Source: Hevea brasiliensis
Taxonomy: Eukaryota; Streptophyta; Magnoliopsida; Malpighiales; Euphorbiaceae
DNA length: 64,000 nucleotides
Assembly: GCF_030052815.1 (NCBI RefSeq)
Contig: NC_079510.1
Coordinates: 6,275,375-6,339,374, forward strand
Direction: 5' to 3'
Both the position numbers and the translations under genes were made by a program. The notes beneath the pieces were generated by a model. It was not told where the DNA came from. It saw nothing but the letters and a program-made list of their open reading frames with translations, and made no database searches. Shown piece by piece: positions 11,015 to 24,380 of the stretch. How positions within the stretch are numbered: the stretch's first letter is position 1; every line of letters starts with the position of its first letter.

Positions 11015-13813
11015 TATGGGTTAGGGTCATGTGGCATGAGGCAAAAAATGATCTACTAGGATCACATAAAATGCAGCAAGTAATGCCCAAGAAAGATGAT
11101 GGAGTCACATCGGTCTCACTTAAGTACCACCTCCTTGCACAACATTTCCTAGACATGCAATTTATACAATCTTAATATAATCGAGGCCACTAGTAAGTAC
11201 CGTCTTTTCATAACACTATCATGATACTAAAGATTTATGCTACAAATGCATAAATAGACAGGAGTCACCACCTGCATAATAATGGGACATATTCATCTTT
11301 CTTCTAAAGGACATCTAACTGAGGCATTAATTTCTGAAGAGACAACAGAAGGGACTTGATTGATGCACTCAATTTTTTTATAGGATTGTGGATGGCAACT
11401 TACTCTTTGTAGAGGTTCCACAACCATCATCACCATAGCCCAATGTCTAGGTTCATGATAGTGGGTACTAAGAGGAAGGTATTAGGCACCCCCTTATGTC
11501 TAGTCTAAACTCGTTAATTTGAGTGTCAGTCCTCTATTAATGTTTCTAAAATTCTTGTTTATTATTTCTTTATCAAACTTCTTGCCTAAAAATGCAATTT
11601 CTAAACCTACACAAGCAAGTAATTCAAACAAGGGATTGTTATTTACAAACAATTTTCATGCGCAAATACTCCTTATCTATGGGGTTGCTAAATTAAATTA
11701 AGTGAAATTTACTAAATGACTAAAATTAATTTATTATTGACAATTTAATTTACAAATAACCCTAAGTTTCTAATTAACCTATTTCATTTATTTACCAAGT
11801 TACCCTAAAGATAATTAAACTAAATAAATTATGTACATGTATAATTTATTTTAATAAACAAATAAAGACTCAAGCAATTACATCCTAAAAATATTTGTTT
11901 CTAACATGTTATTATTTTTTTCTTATCAAATATTTAATTACATTTAATTTACATGCCAAAGTTGGTTTTTTTTATACAAACAATATGTAATTTTAATTTA
12001 CCTAGTATTTATTTAATTAAATTTTATACACAAGTGGGTAAAGATACAAATAAAATTGATTTGATTATTTACCAAATAAATCCTATTATTACTACATATT
12101 ATATACAAAATTATTATCTCAAGAAAGTTTAAGGGAAACTTACCTTTTAATTATTGCAGTTGCCATTGGGACAAGCTACTATTAAAGAATGACATTGTTT
12201 TCTAGTATAGCAAGTTGATCCCTGTCTTACTCCCGTTAAGCTCTATGCAATTATTGCCCTTTTTGGTACTTACCTCAGGGCTACTTACTAATTTATTTTT
12301 TTAAAATAAAATAAATATTATAAATAAAAATTTAATCACTTACAATATGAGCTTTTAATGGGCGAAAACTATACAATGGCCATGAGTCCATCCAACTTAA
12401 TTCTAACACTTCATAACACCATATCACAACATATATATCATTGAAATTAGATCAAGATACAATTTAAAATTTGAACAAAAAAAAATAAAAATGAAAATTT
12501 CAAATCTGGCAGATTCACTATGTCTTTGTATTTAAATTTCTAAAAAATCTAAACAAGTATAAAAATTATGAAAAAATTACAGAAGCAAGATCAAACATCA
12601 TATTAAATTATAAAATAAATAATTAGGTCAAAATCTTACCAAATAATTTACAAAAATTGAAAATTTTGACAGTGAAAAATTTACACTACTTTTTTTAAAA
12701 CTACGATATCTCTTAAAATATAAAATATTTTTTCATCAAACTAATGGAAAAAATTAGATAAGATCTTAAATTTAATTTTAGACTTAAGAATAGCAGAAAA
12801 AGATGAAGAATTGAGGGAGATATAAGTCTTGAAAGTTAGCTACACTGCAAATCGATATATGCAAACACCCTAAGCCTTGAAAGTCAGCTATACTGCAAAT
12901 CGAGATCTGCAAACGCCCTAACATTGGATAGCCGCAACTTACTCAATTTAACAGTTTTTTTCATAATTCTTGAGGCTAAAATTATTAAAATTTCATGAAG
13001 ATTATAAATATAATTTTATACAATTTTTACAAAAACAGAAGTATACAAAAATTAATTAAAAATTAAGTGATAGCAATAAAAACATATGCAGAGTTATTAT
13101 CACCCTCAAATTTTCACATATACATAATGTTATAAACATATGAGACCTTCTAATGGCACATAAACATGAAAAAATAGATATGTGGTATATTCCTTGAATA
13201 TTCATAATTTAGAACACATACTTTAAAGAAATCTTAAAGGTTTGTTGAAGAAAAAGAAAGAAAGTAAGAAGAAGAAAGAAAGAGTGAGATAGGAAAAACT
13301 TACCGATTGGAGAGATGGAGGGTTTTTCCTTGTGTTGTGTTGTTCTTTCCTTCCCTTCTCTCTCTCCCTTTGTTTCTTCTTTTATGTTAGATATTTATAG
13401 GGTTTAGGTCAAAAAACTATATAATAAGTTTACGTAATCCCTAAATAAGAAGTTTTAAATAGGAAACTTCCTATTTAATTTTTATTTTCCTTTTAAAAAG
13501 GATTGTGGGCTCTTATTTATTTAATCAAAATTCTCTACTTGGCCTTATTCGCCTTAGAAAGCCTAATTAGGTATAATTAGGTTTTTAATAAAATAAATTC
13601 TCAAAATTAAATTTAAATAAAAAATAAATTTTATTTAAATTTAATTAAACACTTTTTACTCTTCAAAATTATTTTCTCCAAGAAACATGCCATACATATA
13701 ATTATCCATTTTAATGTCTCTAAGATATCTTATAATCATACAATGTTTTCATCATTAGATTTCTCATGACCTCAATGCACTAGCCCATAGGGTCACAAAA
13801 ATAGGGGTCTATA
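11015..13813 (-). repeat. 5' LTR of the Tat-lineage element
   Basis: This is the direct-repeat partner of 2530-5278. On the minus strand it starts TATAGACCCC and carries a TATA-type box (TATAAATAT at about 13391-13399). It contains a short local duplication around 12820-12910, where a GTCAGCTA...CTGCAAATCGA segment appears twice, which the 3' LTR lacks. It abuts the CCTAG duplication at 13814-13818. Confidence 0.85.
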
Positions 13814-14788
13814 CCTAGTATGGGATTTTAAATAAATAAATACAAGTCCACCATTTTTTATCCCTATTTATTCCTATTTGTCTATATTTATCTCTATCTA
13901 TTCCTATCTCATTAGCACTTCTAAACCTTCTAGAAATAGGATTACCCATCTCCCTAGAATTCTACATTCAAACCGTATAAAATATCCCGCTAGGGAGATA
14001 AAAGGAACATAATCTGAAATTAGCCCCCCTAGAGTTCTCTCTAAATTTCTCTCTTCCTTCTCTCTGTTTTCATTTCTTTCTTTAGTTCAACAAAAGTTTT
14101 TTTAAGATTTAATCAAGGTGAATTTCTTGATACTTTTTGTTCAAGATCCATGCCATACTATAGTTGTTTCATATTTAGCCTTTTATGTTCATAATTTACA
14201 TGTGTATGTGATAAATTTGAGACTGATAACAACTCTGCACATATTCTTGTTTCTGTCACTTTATTTTTTTATTAATTTTTGTGTATTTGTTCTTCATAAA
14301 AATTGTATAAAAATTATATTTGTAATCTTCATAAAATTTTGATAATTTTAGCCTCAAGAATCGTGAAAAAGGCTATTAAATTGAGTAAATTATGGCTGTC
14401 TAAAATTAGAATTTCTGCAGATCACAATTACAGTGCAGCCAAATTTCGAGTCTCATATCTTCCTCAATTCTTCATCTTTTTTTTTTTTTTTGCAATTCTT
14501 GGGTTTAAAATAAATCTATGATCTTGTCTAGCGCTTCCGTTGGTTTCACAAAAAAAATCTTTTGTATTTTGCAATATTGCAGTTTTAAAAAAGTAGTGCA
14601 AATCTATCACTGTTAAAGTTCTCATTTTTGTAATTTATTTGGTAATGATTTTGATATGGATATTAATTTTATAATTCAATTTGATGAAGCTCTTGTGATT
14701 TTTCTATAATTTTACACTTGTTTAGATATTTTTAGAAATTCAAATACAAAGACGTAGTGAATCTGCTAGATCTGAAAATTTCATGTTG

Positions 14789-14861
<73 letters not shown>

Positions 14862-14939
14862 GTTTAAGTTTTAAATTGTATCTTGATCTAAATTTAATGA
14901 TGTATATTTTGTGATATGGTGTTATGAAGTGTTAGGATT
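13814..14939 (+). mobile_element. Outer Tat-like long LTR, plus orientation, piece 2
   Basis: This resumes the LTR interrupted at 2529: after the duplicated CCTAG it continues as the reverse complement of 12400-13500. Shared landmarks include a CT-rich leader (14035-14085), CAAGAATCGTGAAAAAGGC, and the GTATCTTGATCTAAATTTAATGATG block at 14880-14905. It holds a long TA microsatellite and is cut again at 14939 by a related solo LTR. Confidence 0.7.
14789..14857. repeat. (TA)n microsatellite inside the outer LTR
   Basis: About 34 uninterrupted TA units. The equivalent place in the inverted relatives holds only a short A/T run, so this expanded after insertion. Confidence 0.9.
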
Positions 14940-17481
14940 TGTGGGACCCTCAAATCTGGTTTAGCATTGTCTTCCGATAACACTACCATGATGCTAGGAT
15001 ATTAATGCCATAAAGGCGTAGGAAAGGAGTCACCACTCAAGTAATAATCCGGACAAATTTATAAGAAGTGGTGTGGGTGGTAACTTACCCTTTACAGAGG
15101 TCCACTACCCTTCTTTTACCATGAGCTCAATGGCCTAGGTTCAGTATGATGGGTGCAAGAGAGGGAAGGTGTTAGGCATCCTCTCTGCTTGGACTTATTT
15201 TAGAATAAGGACCAGCCTCTACTAGCGATTCGTAAAGCCAGTCTTAATGTTTCTTTTATTCAATTCCTTATTCATACATTTTATGTAAGTCTAAAGTTAC
15301 ACACACAATTAACTCAACTAAATCAATCATGTACATGCATAAGTAATTACCAACATGCCAAGCTGTTAATTTAGCAATGTTACCCTTTTACCACCTTATC
15401 CTACATGCATATTTAACTAATTTAATTTCATATAAACTTATTTACATTCACAAAACAAGTAGAAAGAATTAATTAATCAAAGTCTAGCAAGCACATTATC
15501 TTTTTAATTTACCAAGTTGCCCTATATGCATCTTTACTAAGTCCAATTAATTAAGTGTATTTCAACATGATTAAAATAATTAAAAGCCCAAAGTAAAATA
15601 AATAAAACCTACAACTAAAGAAAAGAGAGGGAAAAAGAGAATTAAAGTTAAAATGGCCTTCCCAAACCCAATAAAAATCCTATAATTATTACCTGACCTT
15701 TTAGACTTTTACCCCATGCAAAGAGCCATGAATTCTGATGTAGCCCATTTCATTCCAATTTTTAGCTTGCGCCTTTAAGCTCCATTCCATTTTTTCTTTT
15801 GACCATATTTTGTCTCCTTTTGAAATTTCTTTAGATCTATTCATGCCTTTTTATGCTCAAAAAAGCAAAATATTAAAGCAAAAAGAATAACAACAAAAAA
15901 ATTAAAGCCCAAAATTAATAAAACTTATTTAAAATCTTTGATCTCACATTTGAAACTTCAATCTCAATTTCTCCCATTCAATCTTCTAATATTCTCAAAA
16001 CATCGAACTCATGCACAATAAAATAAACAAAGTTAGTATGAAATCAAAATAAGAAGGAAAAAAATGGGAATCATAATGTATGAGCTACTACTTTGTGTTC
16101 ACATCTAAAAATATCCAAAATAGGAAATAGGTTAATGTACGATGAGACACAAAAATAAATAAATAAACAAAAGATGGCACTACCAAGAAATTGATTGGGC
16201 AATAAAATAAACCAAATGAAAGTGACATGCCATATATAGTTCATATGTGAATACTAACTCATCAACCAAATTGATTTTTTTTGCATAAAAAAACTAAAGT
16301 TATTGCAAATCCAAAGACATGGAATTGAGATTGACATCTTAACAAACAATTTAAAAGAAATAAATACTAAAATTAAAAAACATTTACCCAAAGTTATAAA
16401 TTTGACTTACATATTTGAATGCAAAAAAAAAATAAGATTTGCCCAATCAGATTTATCTTGTAATTGGTCTTCAATTCTTGGATTAGAAGACTCGTAGAGC
16501 ACTCAAGAATACCTCCAAATGATTGAAATATGTCTAGATCAATGGAGACATGATTTTAGTCAATTGGGTACCTAGGATGAACCTAATCTAAAAAATTAAT
16601 TAAAATAATTTTTGTAAAAGGATGAACAATTGTAGCTCTAATAGCATAAAAAATAGTCTTCTAATTAATTTAGAATCTCCCTAGAGTGCTCTAGTAGATT
16701 TTTGGTTCTCTATCTTTTTTTCTCCCCTCAAGTGATCTGGGTGAGGGTATTTGTAGTAAAAGAAAAATAATCTTAAAGCCTAAATGAATTCAAAATAATA
16801 ATAACAAAATAAATGGGGAATAATTATCCCTTTAACCAACCGGTTATGAGGGATAATTATCCCTCATATAATTTCAAAATTCGAATTCCTTTAACCAACC
16901 AATTATTAGGGATAATTATCTCTCAAATAATTTCAAAATTCTATCTGAAATAGATAAATAAGGGATAATTATTCTACTAACCAAGGGATAATTATCCTTC
17001 ACATAATTCCAAAATCCTACCTGAAATAGATAAATGGAGGATAATTATTCTTCCAACCAATTGGTTATGAGAAATAATTATCCCTCAAATATAAATTTTT
17101 TGTTCTTTTTTATTTTTTAATTTTTATCTTAAAACATTAAAAACCCACTTTTACATTAGAAAATTTTAATAAATTTAATGAGCTTGGATATTTAATTAAA
17201 ATCCTTTAATTAGTTTTTAAGCTGACATGAAGCCCTAAAAATATTAAATTATGCCTAATTAAATAATTTGTGTTTTTAGACTTTTTCAGTAAAAAAAACA
17301 TTTTTATGCTCCCAATTAGAAGATCAAAATCAAATTGAATTGATTAACTAAAGATATTTATGTCATTCTAAAGTCTCTTGAGTGCTTTAAGATTCCTCAT
17401 TATTCAGTGGCACTTCATCACAGTCTCCTCATTACTTTTACAAATCATGCATTCTAAGAGTCAAAAAAATAGATGTCTACA
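14940..17481 (-). mobile_element. Solo LTR related to the Tat family, nested in the outer LTR
   Basis: Seen from the plus strand it begins TGTGGGACCC and ends GTCTACA, so on the minus strand it runs TGTAGAC to CCCACA. The landmarks CAATGGCCTAGGTTC and GGAAGGTGTTAGGCA (15120-15180) match the LTR at 2930-3010 and 11430-11490, but much of the rest has diverged. There is no internal region and no second LTR. Flanks are GGATT on the left and GGTTA on the right, an imperfect duplication at best, but the outer LTR clearly resumes afterwards. Confidence 0.7.
16815..17090. repeat. Four degenerate ~75-bp tandem units with a palindromic core
   Basis: Each unit carries the near-palindrome GGATAATTATCC followed by a CAAATAATTTCAAAATTC-like stretch and, in several copies, CTGAAATAGATAAAT and AACCAACCGGTTATGAG. 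They lie inside the solo LTR and have no counterpart in the related LTRs further left. Confidence 0.75.
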
Positions 17482-17688
17482 GGTTAGGAAAACCTTTGGC
17501 CATTAGGTAGTTTTAACCAAATAGAAGTCTAAACCACTTAGGAGATTAGTGTTAGATTTCAATACAATTTGTTATTAGTTTATTTCACATTATAAATAAA
17601 ATTGATAAGTAACCTTAAGGTAAGTACCAAAAAGAAGAATAATTACGTGAAGCTTATATGGAGCTTAACGAGAGTAAGACAGGGATAA
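17482..17688 (+). mobile_element. Outer Tat-like long LTR, plus orientation, piece 3 (truncated)
   Basis: The segment continues the outer LTR: it matches the reverse complement of 12200-12400, including GGTAAGTACCAAAAAG and GAGCTTAACGAGAGTAAGAC. It stops at about 17688, well short of the LTR 3' end, and copia sequence follows, so the outer LTR is truncated on this side. Confidence 0.7.
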
Positions 17689-18931
17689 TCATGTTGGGTT
17701 GGTTATTAGATACCAATTTGATTTAGGACATCAACATTGGAAAATAATTAAGATGATACTAAGGTATCTAAAAGCACATTGATATTCAATATAATTTTGC
17801 TAGAGACATGGTTGCAAGAAAAAAGATGAACATAAAGTACATATCTATGTATGATATGGTAACCTATTGTAAAAAAAATGTTTACAATAGGCATATTAAA
17901 TCTTTGGGTTGCTTAGATGTTGCTGATGTACTTATATTATATTTTTCCCAAACATGTTCAAATGCCTAACTTATTTTTATCAATTCATACACATATGTGT
18001 GTATATATGTTTGGTACATATATTAGAACTTGATAAGTATGTCGGACAGATAAAAAGATTGGCCTTCTTATACAAGCAATCGCCTCCATAGCTTTAGCAG
18101 TGAATGGGGATGAGACAGTAATAAGCTTGTTGTTATTACATGATAATAATAAAGAGCTCAAAGCTTATAACATGAAATGTCGCCTCAGAGAAGAGATAAA
18201 AAAAAAAGGTCATTGTAAGCTAAATAATAGCATTGACCATATGTGATTTAAGTTACATTATCTGTCTTAATGCCAGATGTGAGTTCTAATGTGAAAAGAG
18301 TAGATAAGTGAACTCAAAGTTAGACTTTGAGCTATCATCTGTATGGTATTTAATAAAAATATACCTCCATGGGAAAGAAGTAAATACCATAGCATGTGAT
18401 TCATACCACATGTGCAATTTGTGTCCATCAAAGGGAATGTAAGTGTGTTCTCTACTTGTTATTGCATGAGACCTTAAAGGTTATAAGTAATCTTTACCTA
18501 GTATCCTCACAACACTAATTAGTTATTTGAGACTTAGTTTAATGTTTTCTATCTTAAGGTGTTGCTAAAAGGACTATGAAAGACTCGGTCCAGAGGGGCA
18601 TTCCTAGAAAAGCAAGTTAAATTAAGGTTGAGAGTATTGTGAAAAGAGAAAGATCATAGGCTAGCCAATTATGTTTATCTTTGCAATAAAAATATAATTA
18701 TGAACTCAGGATATGCGAACGAGCTCTCAGAAGAAATTTGAATGTGGTAAATGATCTAAGATGCTGCATACTATATTTACTCTAAGCTCCATCAGTCAAA
18801 ATGCTATATTATCCTAACAGCTACATAGCAAACGAGCTCTCGAAGTATGCACTGATTACACGGTCTATTTGTGAAGTATGAATATTGCAGAATTTGAAAT
18901 GACAGTTGACCCATCGTATGTGAGTGGGAGA
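17689..18931 (+). pseudogene. Ty1/copia polyprotein C-terminus and 3' UTR
   Basis: The plus strand reads VGLVIRYQFDLGHQHWKIIKMILRYLKAH (end of copia reverse transcriptase) at about 17690-17775. It then moves directly to HIDIQYNFARDMVARKKMNIKYIS and HIKSLGCLD (RNase H tail, about 17770-17925). The RNase H body between them is deleted. From about 17950 to 18921 no coding potential is evident. A polypurine tract (GAGTGGGAGA, 18922-18931) lies immediately before the 3' LTR. It may or may not be the other end of the copia remnant at 1164-2257. Confidence 0.7.
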
Positions 18932-19490
18932 TGTTGGAAATATGGATTGGGTCACCCATGTGGGTCAACCCAGATCTATTAGACTTAAAATGCAAAAGTC
19001 ATGTACATTGTCAAATAATGGCAAAATCCAAAAGTCATTTACATTGCCAAAAGGTGTAACTGCATAAAAAGATGCTACTCTTCTTAATAGTTATATATAT
19101 AAAGTCATGCAACTATTAGTGAAAAGGTGCCATGACTTTATAAATAGCTAAGCTTTTGTCCTCATTATATATATAAGAAAAAAAAAAAAAGAAAATCACA
19201 TACTGAAGTGTGAAGTGTGTGTGCTCTGAGTGGTGGTGCATTGACTTTTTCTTAACATTCTTAAAAAACTCTCGCTTGATTTATTTGTGGATCATTGATT
19301 ACTCTGAAAATAAGGTACATATCTAGACTATGAATTAACCTATATAGTTCATATTATTCATGTGATTATATTATAGACTAGTGATATAAATATGATATAG
19401 ATCTTAGGGTTGTATGAACATGGGTTAGGATTCATGTATTTGAATTCATGTGTTGAGTCTCTTTCTTTATAATTTTTTTTCTTTAGGCGG
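18932..19490 (+). repeat. 3' LTR of the copia remnant (right edge approximate)
   Basis: It begins TGTTGGAAATATGG directly after the polypurine tract, the classic start of many copia LTRs. A TATA box (TATAAATA) lies at 19139-19146. The right end was not located exactly because the 5' LTR partner is missing, so the end given is a guess. Confidence 0.6.
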
Positions 19491-20735
19491 CAATGATCTT
19501 CACTTGATCATTTATCACCACATCTACTTGCTTCATGGCATTCACCAATCTCTCATAATCGTACAAATCTCCCTACATAGATCAAAGCTGTATGCTATGG
19601 CCAATGGCATATTTATTAACCTTTGAATTTCAATTAGTTAAGGATTTTATATGTTATTGCCTAACCTTTTATTTTGCCTTGTATTTCACTTGACTTAGAA
19701 TTTTATATGCTATGGTCTACGAAGAGATAAAAATAAGGTATTTTTAAAATAAAATTATATTTATATAACTGTAAACTTATTAAAATTCTAGTTAATTAAG
19801 AAAATAAGAATTTTAAATTTTTATAAACTTAAATCTAAATAACTATATTATAAATCAAAAATTATAATTTTAGTAAAAAAATTAAAAATAATGAAAATGC
19901 ACGTGCATCTATTAGTAAAATCAAAATTGAAACATTACGATAAAATTGTAAATTGACGAAAACGTTGGTATTATTTGTCCAATTAACCTATGTTGAAATA
20001 TAAAATTTAATTTATAAATATTTTATCAATAAAGTTTAGCATCGAAACTTTTCCCCTCTCCCATCTTTCTTCATCATTTTTCCCTTTCTTTCTTTTCTCT
20101 TTTAGAACTCTTCCTTGGGTGGCCACCGGTGTGTATTCCCTAAATTGGTTTTTTTTTTTTTTTGCTTTTAGTTGTCTTCTATTTTTTTTTTCTTTATAAA
20201 TTCCCAAATCTATGTCCGTTTGGAATAGATCTAAGTTTATCTTCTCAAATTTGTGTCCATTAAGAATGAATTTGAAATTCTCCCTCTAATATTAGGGTCA
20301 TATTCTCCCCTTATTGGGAATCCTGTCTCTTCTTAGCAGAGTTTTGTTTTTCTTTTTATTATTTCTTGTAGTATTTGATTGTAATTTTTATAGTTCAAAA
20401 TATAATGTGGATCATTGATTCCTTTTAATTGGAGACATTGGATATTTAAGTATGTATGATGATCTTCTATCGATGAAACTTGATAATACAGCCTATTTCT
20501 CTAATGAAATTTGATAGTTTAAACTTTTCTATGGACCACAAATGGAGGGTAGTATTGCAGAAGATTTATTTTGTCATCCAAAATGAAAAATGACAAGTTA
20601 CTATCCAAGAGGTTATTTTCCTATACCTAGATTATCTCTGTATAAAAGTTTTCAATTGTCTATATGTTATAGTAGGCACACAAATCTAAGGTACATACAT
20701 AAATTGCACAATCATGCAGTATAGAAAAGAGAAAA
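19491..20735. other. Intergenic DNA, nothing recognised
   Basis: The stretch is AT-rich with T-rich and A-rich runs. The short open frames here are low-complexity lysine-rich or hydrophobic readings and are not supported as genes. The five bases GAAAA at 20731-20735 form the left copy of the target duplication of the next element. Confidence 0.5.
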
Positions 20736-23700
20736 TGTCACACCCTACCCCTCCATAAGGCATAGCATGATCCCGTAGTATACCAAATGAATTACCAAAC
20801 TTCGTCTACTGATAACCCATTAAATACACTATAAGGGATTTTAAAACTTTTCTTACTTCTTTTTACAGTGGTGAACACTATTGACAGGTGTTAAAAAAAT
20901 TTTTTAACTGAAGTGAAACCAAATAACACATTTGAAGTATTAATAATTTCTGTAAAAATTTTGGCAGAGTGCCATCTGTATTTTGAATAAAATAGTTCTT
21001 CAAAAACATGTAAAAAGCATTTCCAATAAGTTTGTTCAATCCCCAAACTCTAATAAATTTGTTCAACACAATAAATTTCTCATCATTATCAACTCAGTTC
21101 AATAATCAATTTTCCAGTATTTCCAAAAGCTGAGATAAGATAAATATATCACAATACTTTTATAGGCCAAAATAGTTTACAATTTTAGTTTACAACTGCT
21201 CAAAACTAAGTACAATATATACAGACAGTGCACATACATTACAACAAAAACTATAAAATATGGTATACTCAATATATCGGTGAAATCCCAAAGCGAAGTC
21301 ACAAGCAGCCTACTCTACTGCTCTGTCTGTCTGTCTGTCTACCTGCGACAGCAATGAAAAAGCTATCGCTGAGTAAAATTTACTCAGTGGTACATAATAA
21401 CAATTTAAAATGCGGTATATAAAACTTTTATTAACAATTTACAATTCAAATAATTCACAATTTCATGTCACAATTTTCAAAGCTCATATAACACAAATTT
21501 GATTAAATAATTGAATAACACAGTATTGCCAAACAATAACACAACTTAGGTCATGACACAAAATATTCCGAACATGCCGTGTTGTACACCACGACAAGAC
21601 ATACTCACCCCACTAATCGAAATCAATGAGGGAGGTGGCTAGCTAGCTAATGAGTACTCATCCAAACTCACCTCAGACTGGCAAGCCAGAGAGGGAGAAA
21701 AATAATCAAATATCAAACTCAACCTCACAAGTGGAGGAGGAACAGAGTAAGGGACTGCCATGCCAAGTGTGAACCAAAAACAATTTCAAATCATATTATT
21801 CAAATATTTCATGCAAAACATAATCAATTTCCGAAGTCAAATTTTCATTCACAAAGTAGGCAACACAATAATTTCCAATAAAATTTCCAAAGCTAAAACA
21901 ATAAAAAATTATTCATAACTCATTTCTCCAAATAAATTTTCTAGTAAAAGCAGTGAATATAAAAATATTGTGCACAGACCTCGGATGAGTCGCCTCTTGG
22001 CCTGGACTCAATGTTCCTTATACTCTTCAATACTCTTTTCAACTGAAACACACAATTTAAAGTGTTTCAGTTAAATTGTTTCTAATCATAACGTTCCATA
22101 ATTAAATTTTATTGATACTACTCCTTTCATTAGTCAACCTATAATGTTGACCTTTTTAGATAATATGGATAAGTTGATTCTAGCATCAACATGTCACAAT
22201 TTACAATTCAATATGTTGTCAATATAATGCAATTTACCCTTTTTACAAGTTGGCATTCATTGCCAAATTATTTCAAGCATCATTGTATGTAAATGTCAAG
22301 TTTTCAATTTTTGTGTGCTAGATTGGTCTAGCTTAAAGTCTTATTTCTCTTGGTTTTTAGCTTCTAGTCAAAGAAGCAAAATTGTAGCTCTATGTCTTAT
22401 TGCACTTGGGGCAAAATTTCAGGTCATTTTAAGCTGTATAGACCAAGATATAGTCAATTTACTAAAGCTGGACAGATTGCACTAAAAGGGCAACTTTAGG
22501 TCATTTTTAGGTCATTTCTGGTTCTGGTAGTTTTTATACCCTAACTTGTGCAAGCTATTTGACTTGCTTATGATCATTTCTGGGTTTTGGTGTCTTCATA
22601 AGAGTTGTAGCTCTAGGTCTAATCTATTCATGGTAAAAATTTCAGGTCATTTGGACCTATTTTGAGTGAGTTATGGCCAAAACACTAACTGCTGCCTAAA
22701 TGGTCAATTTTCAGGCTTTCAAGTCACTAATCCGGATTTGGTCATTTTTCAAGTTACTTTCTGGACAGAATTTAGGTAGGCTTTCTTCATGAAAGTTGGC
22801 ACATTTTGTGCCTAGTTTCACCTCCAATTGGCTTCATACCAATTGGAGTCACACACTTAGGGTAATAGGTCCATTTTCACACTGCCCTCTACATGCTTTT
22901 CAAACACCAAACCAAATACATGTTTACCAATTACATCTTCACTTCCCCACAACATTCTGCATTTGGCACTAACCAAAACCATTCAATTCTCTACATTATA
23001 GGTCAAATTGGACAGAATATAACCACTTCAAAATACACCAAATGCAGTCATAATTCACAAAGTTCAATCCCAACAATATATACACATAAATACTTCTAAT
23101 TATCACACAAACTTCCATCATCAAATTACATACCTATCACTACTATTCCACACACATATATGCTGCCATTTTTTTGTACAATACTTCAATAACATTTCAT
23201 GAATTTGAACATTACCAATTTCTATTTTGAGGCTGCCCAAAATTTACACATACACATCAACTTCCATTTTCACTTTTCAAGCTTACAAATCAAACTTTAT
23301 ACATGAAAACCAACTCCAATACATTTAAACACTTAATTTAACATCTCAAACAACCATTTACATGCAAAGACAAGCTGTACATGATGAAGTTCCATGGCTA
23401 CCGAATTGCTCCATCACCAATAATTCATCAAACCTCAAACTTCTTCCATAATTCAACTACCCACAACCTTAATTACACTTTTAATGAAACAAGAATTGAA
23501 AATAACCACTTGCCTCTTTTGAAGCTTCTGTAAAACTCACCAAAACTTATCTTTCTTGCTCCCTTATTGCTGCCTAAGGTGTGTAGGTAAGGTTTAGTGA
23601 AGGAACCTAGTGAAAAAGGTGACTTGATCAAGGTTGCATGGAGGTCCTTCCATGGCCGGCAATGGTGATCTGGAATGGAGCTTGAATTCGGCCAAAGTGA

Positions 23701-24380
23701 AATTGTGAGGAAGAAGATGATGTTGAGCTGTCCACTAAGGCATTATATATGGCCACTTAATACATAGTTATTGGAGCACTAAGTTAGCTTAATGATTAAT
23801 TAATTTTCAATTTCCTTCATTTGCAATTAGGACACAATTCTTTCACTATTTACATTAGGTACCACTCTTTTAATTTTCATGACATTTTCAAAGTTTAATA
23901 TCATTTATTTTTAATGGACATTTAGGTCAAAAGGCAACTCGGGATGTCAAATGACCACAATGCTCCTATTCGGGTCGCATTCCCGATTTTTCGGTAACAC
24001 CGAGTTTTGTCGTTTTCTTGATTTCTCGTTTTTCTTTGTACTAATTAATTAATTTTTCTTTGATATTTCTAATGACATTTATACTTCAATAAGTCTTTAA
24101 TTATTTCTCGAAACTAAATTCTGAGAGTTCCCTGCAGTCTTGGGGTCGGCTATTGCTGGTAACTTCCGGTCACCCATTCTTTGCGATCTTTGGCTCGTTT
24201 AACTTAGTTTCATTTCATTGCCATTATTTTTCCTTTATTTTCTTGTATTTTCCTTTCTTGTATTTCATTCTTTTATGTCTCCTCACTAACATTTAAATGT
24301 AGTTCTAGGCATCCTAGCTGTCCAGACAAATAGTGGTCACCGGAACAATAGAATGCACAACCGAACATAGGGGTGTTAAA
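20736..24380 (-). mobile_element. 3.6-kb solo LTR, Ty3/gypsy-like, minus orientation
   Basis: The 3645-bp element is flanked by perfect 5-bp duplications GAAAA (20731-20735 and 24381-24385). On the plus strand it begins TGTCACACCC, and its other end reads GGGTGTTAAA, the reverse complement of a TTAACACCCC start. It is related in inverted orientation to 43644-47443; for example, CGGTAACACCGAG (23990) matches the block at 44030. Subregions at 22300-22860 hold degenerate repeats containing GGTCATTT and AAAATTTCAGGTCAT. A minus-strand TATA-like box lies near 23743-23750. There is no coding capacity. The very long LTR without internal sequence fits loss by LTR-LTR recombination. Confidence 0.8.

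Larger units (their letters stand above)
2530..13813 (-). mobile_element. Ty3/gypsy Tat-lineage LTR retrotransposon, internally deleted
   Basis: The element is 11,284 bp and bounded by the 5-bp duplication CCTAG (2525-2529 and 13814-13818). Two direct LTRs of about 2.75-2.8 kb lie at 2530-5278 and 11015-13813. The internal region reads on the minus strand: gag, a G-patch-like segment, the pre-RT linker, an RNase H-like domain, integrase, and then a repeat-rich 3' UTR. This order, with long LTRs and a coding-free 3' region, fits the Tat group (Ogre/Retand type). The reverse transcriptase is missing, and the ORFs carry stops and frameshifts, so the element cannot now be autonomous. Integration polarity is opposite to the LTR it sits in. 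Confidence 0.85.

Noticed and set aside
14118..14521. Two hydrophobic frames of 72-74 codons
   Set aside because: They lie in an LTR fragment whose inverted relatives do not keep the frames open.
20007..20207. Lysine-rich 66-codon frame on the minus strand
   Set aside because: Made from A-rich low-complexity sequence, with no homology or context to support it.
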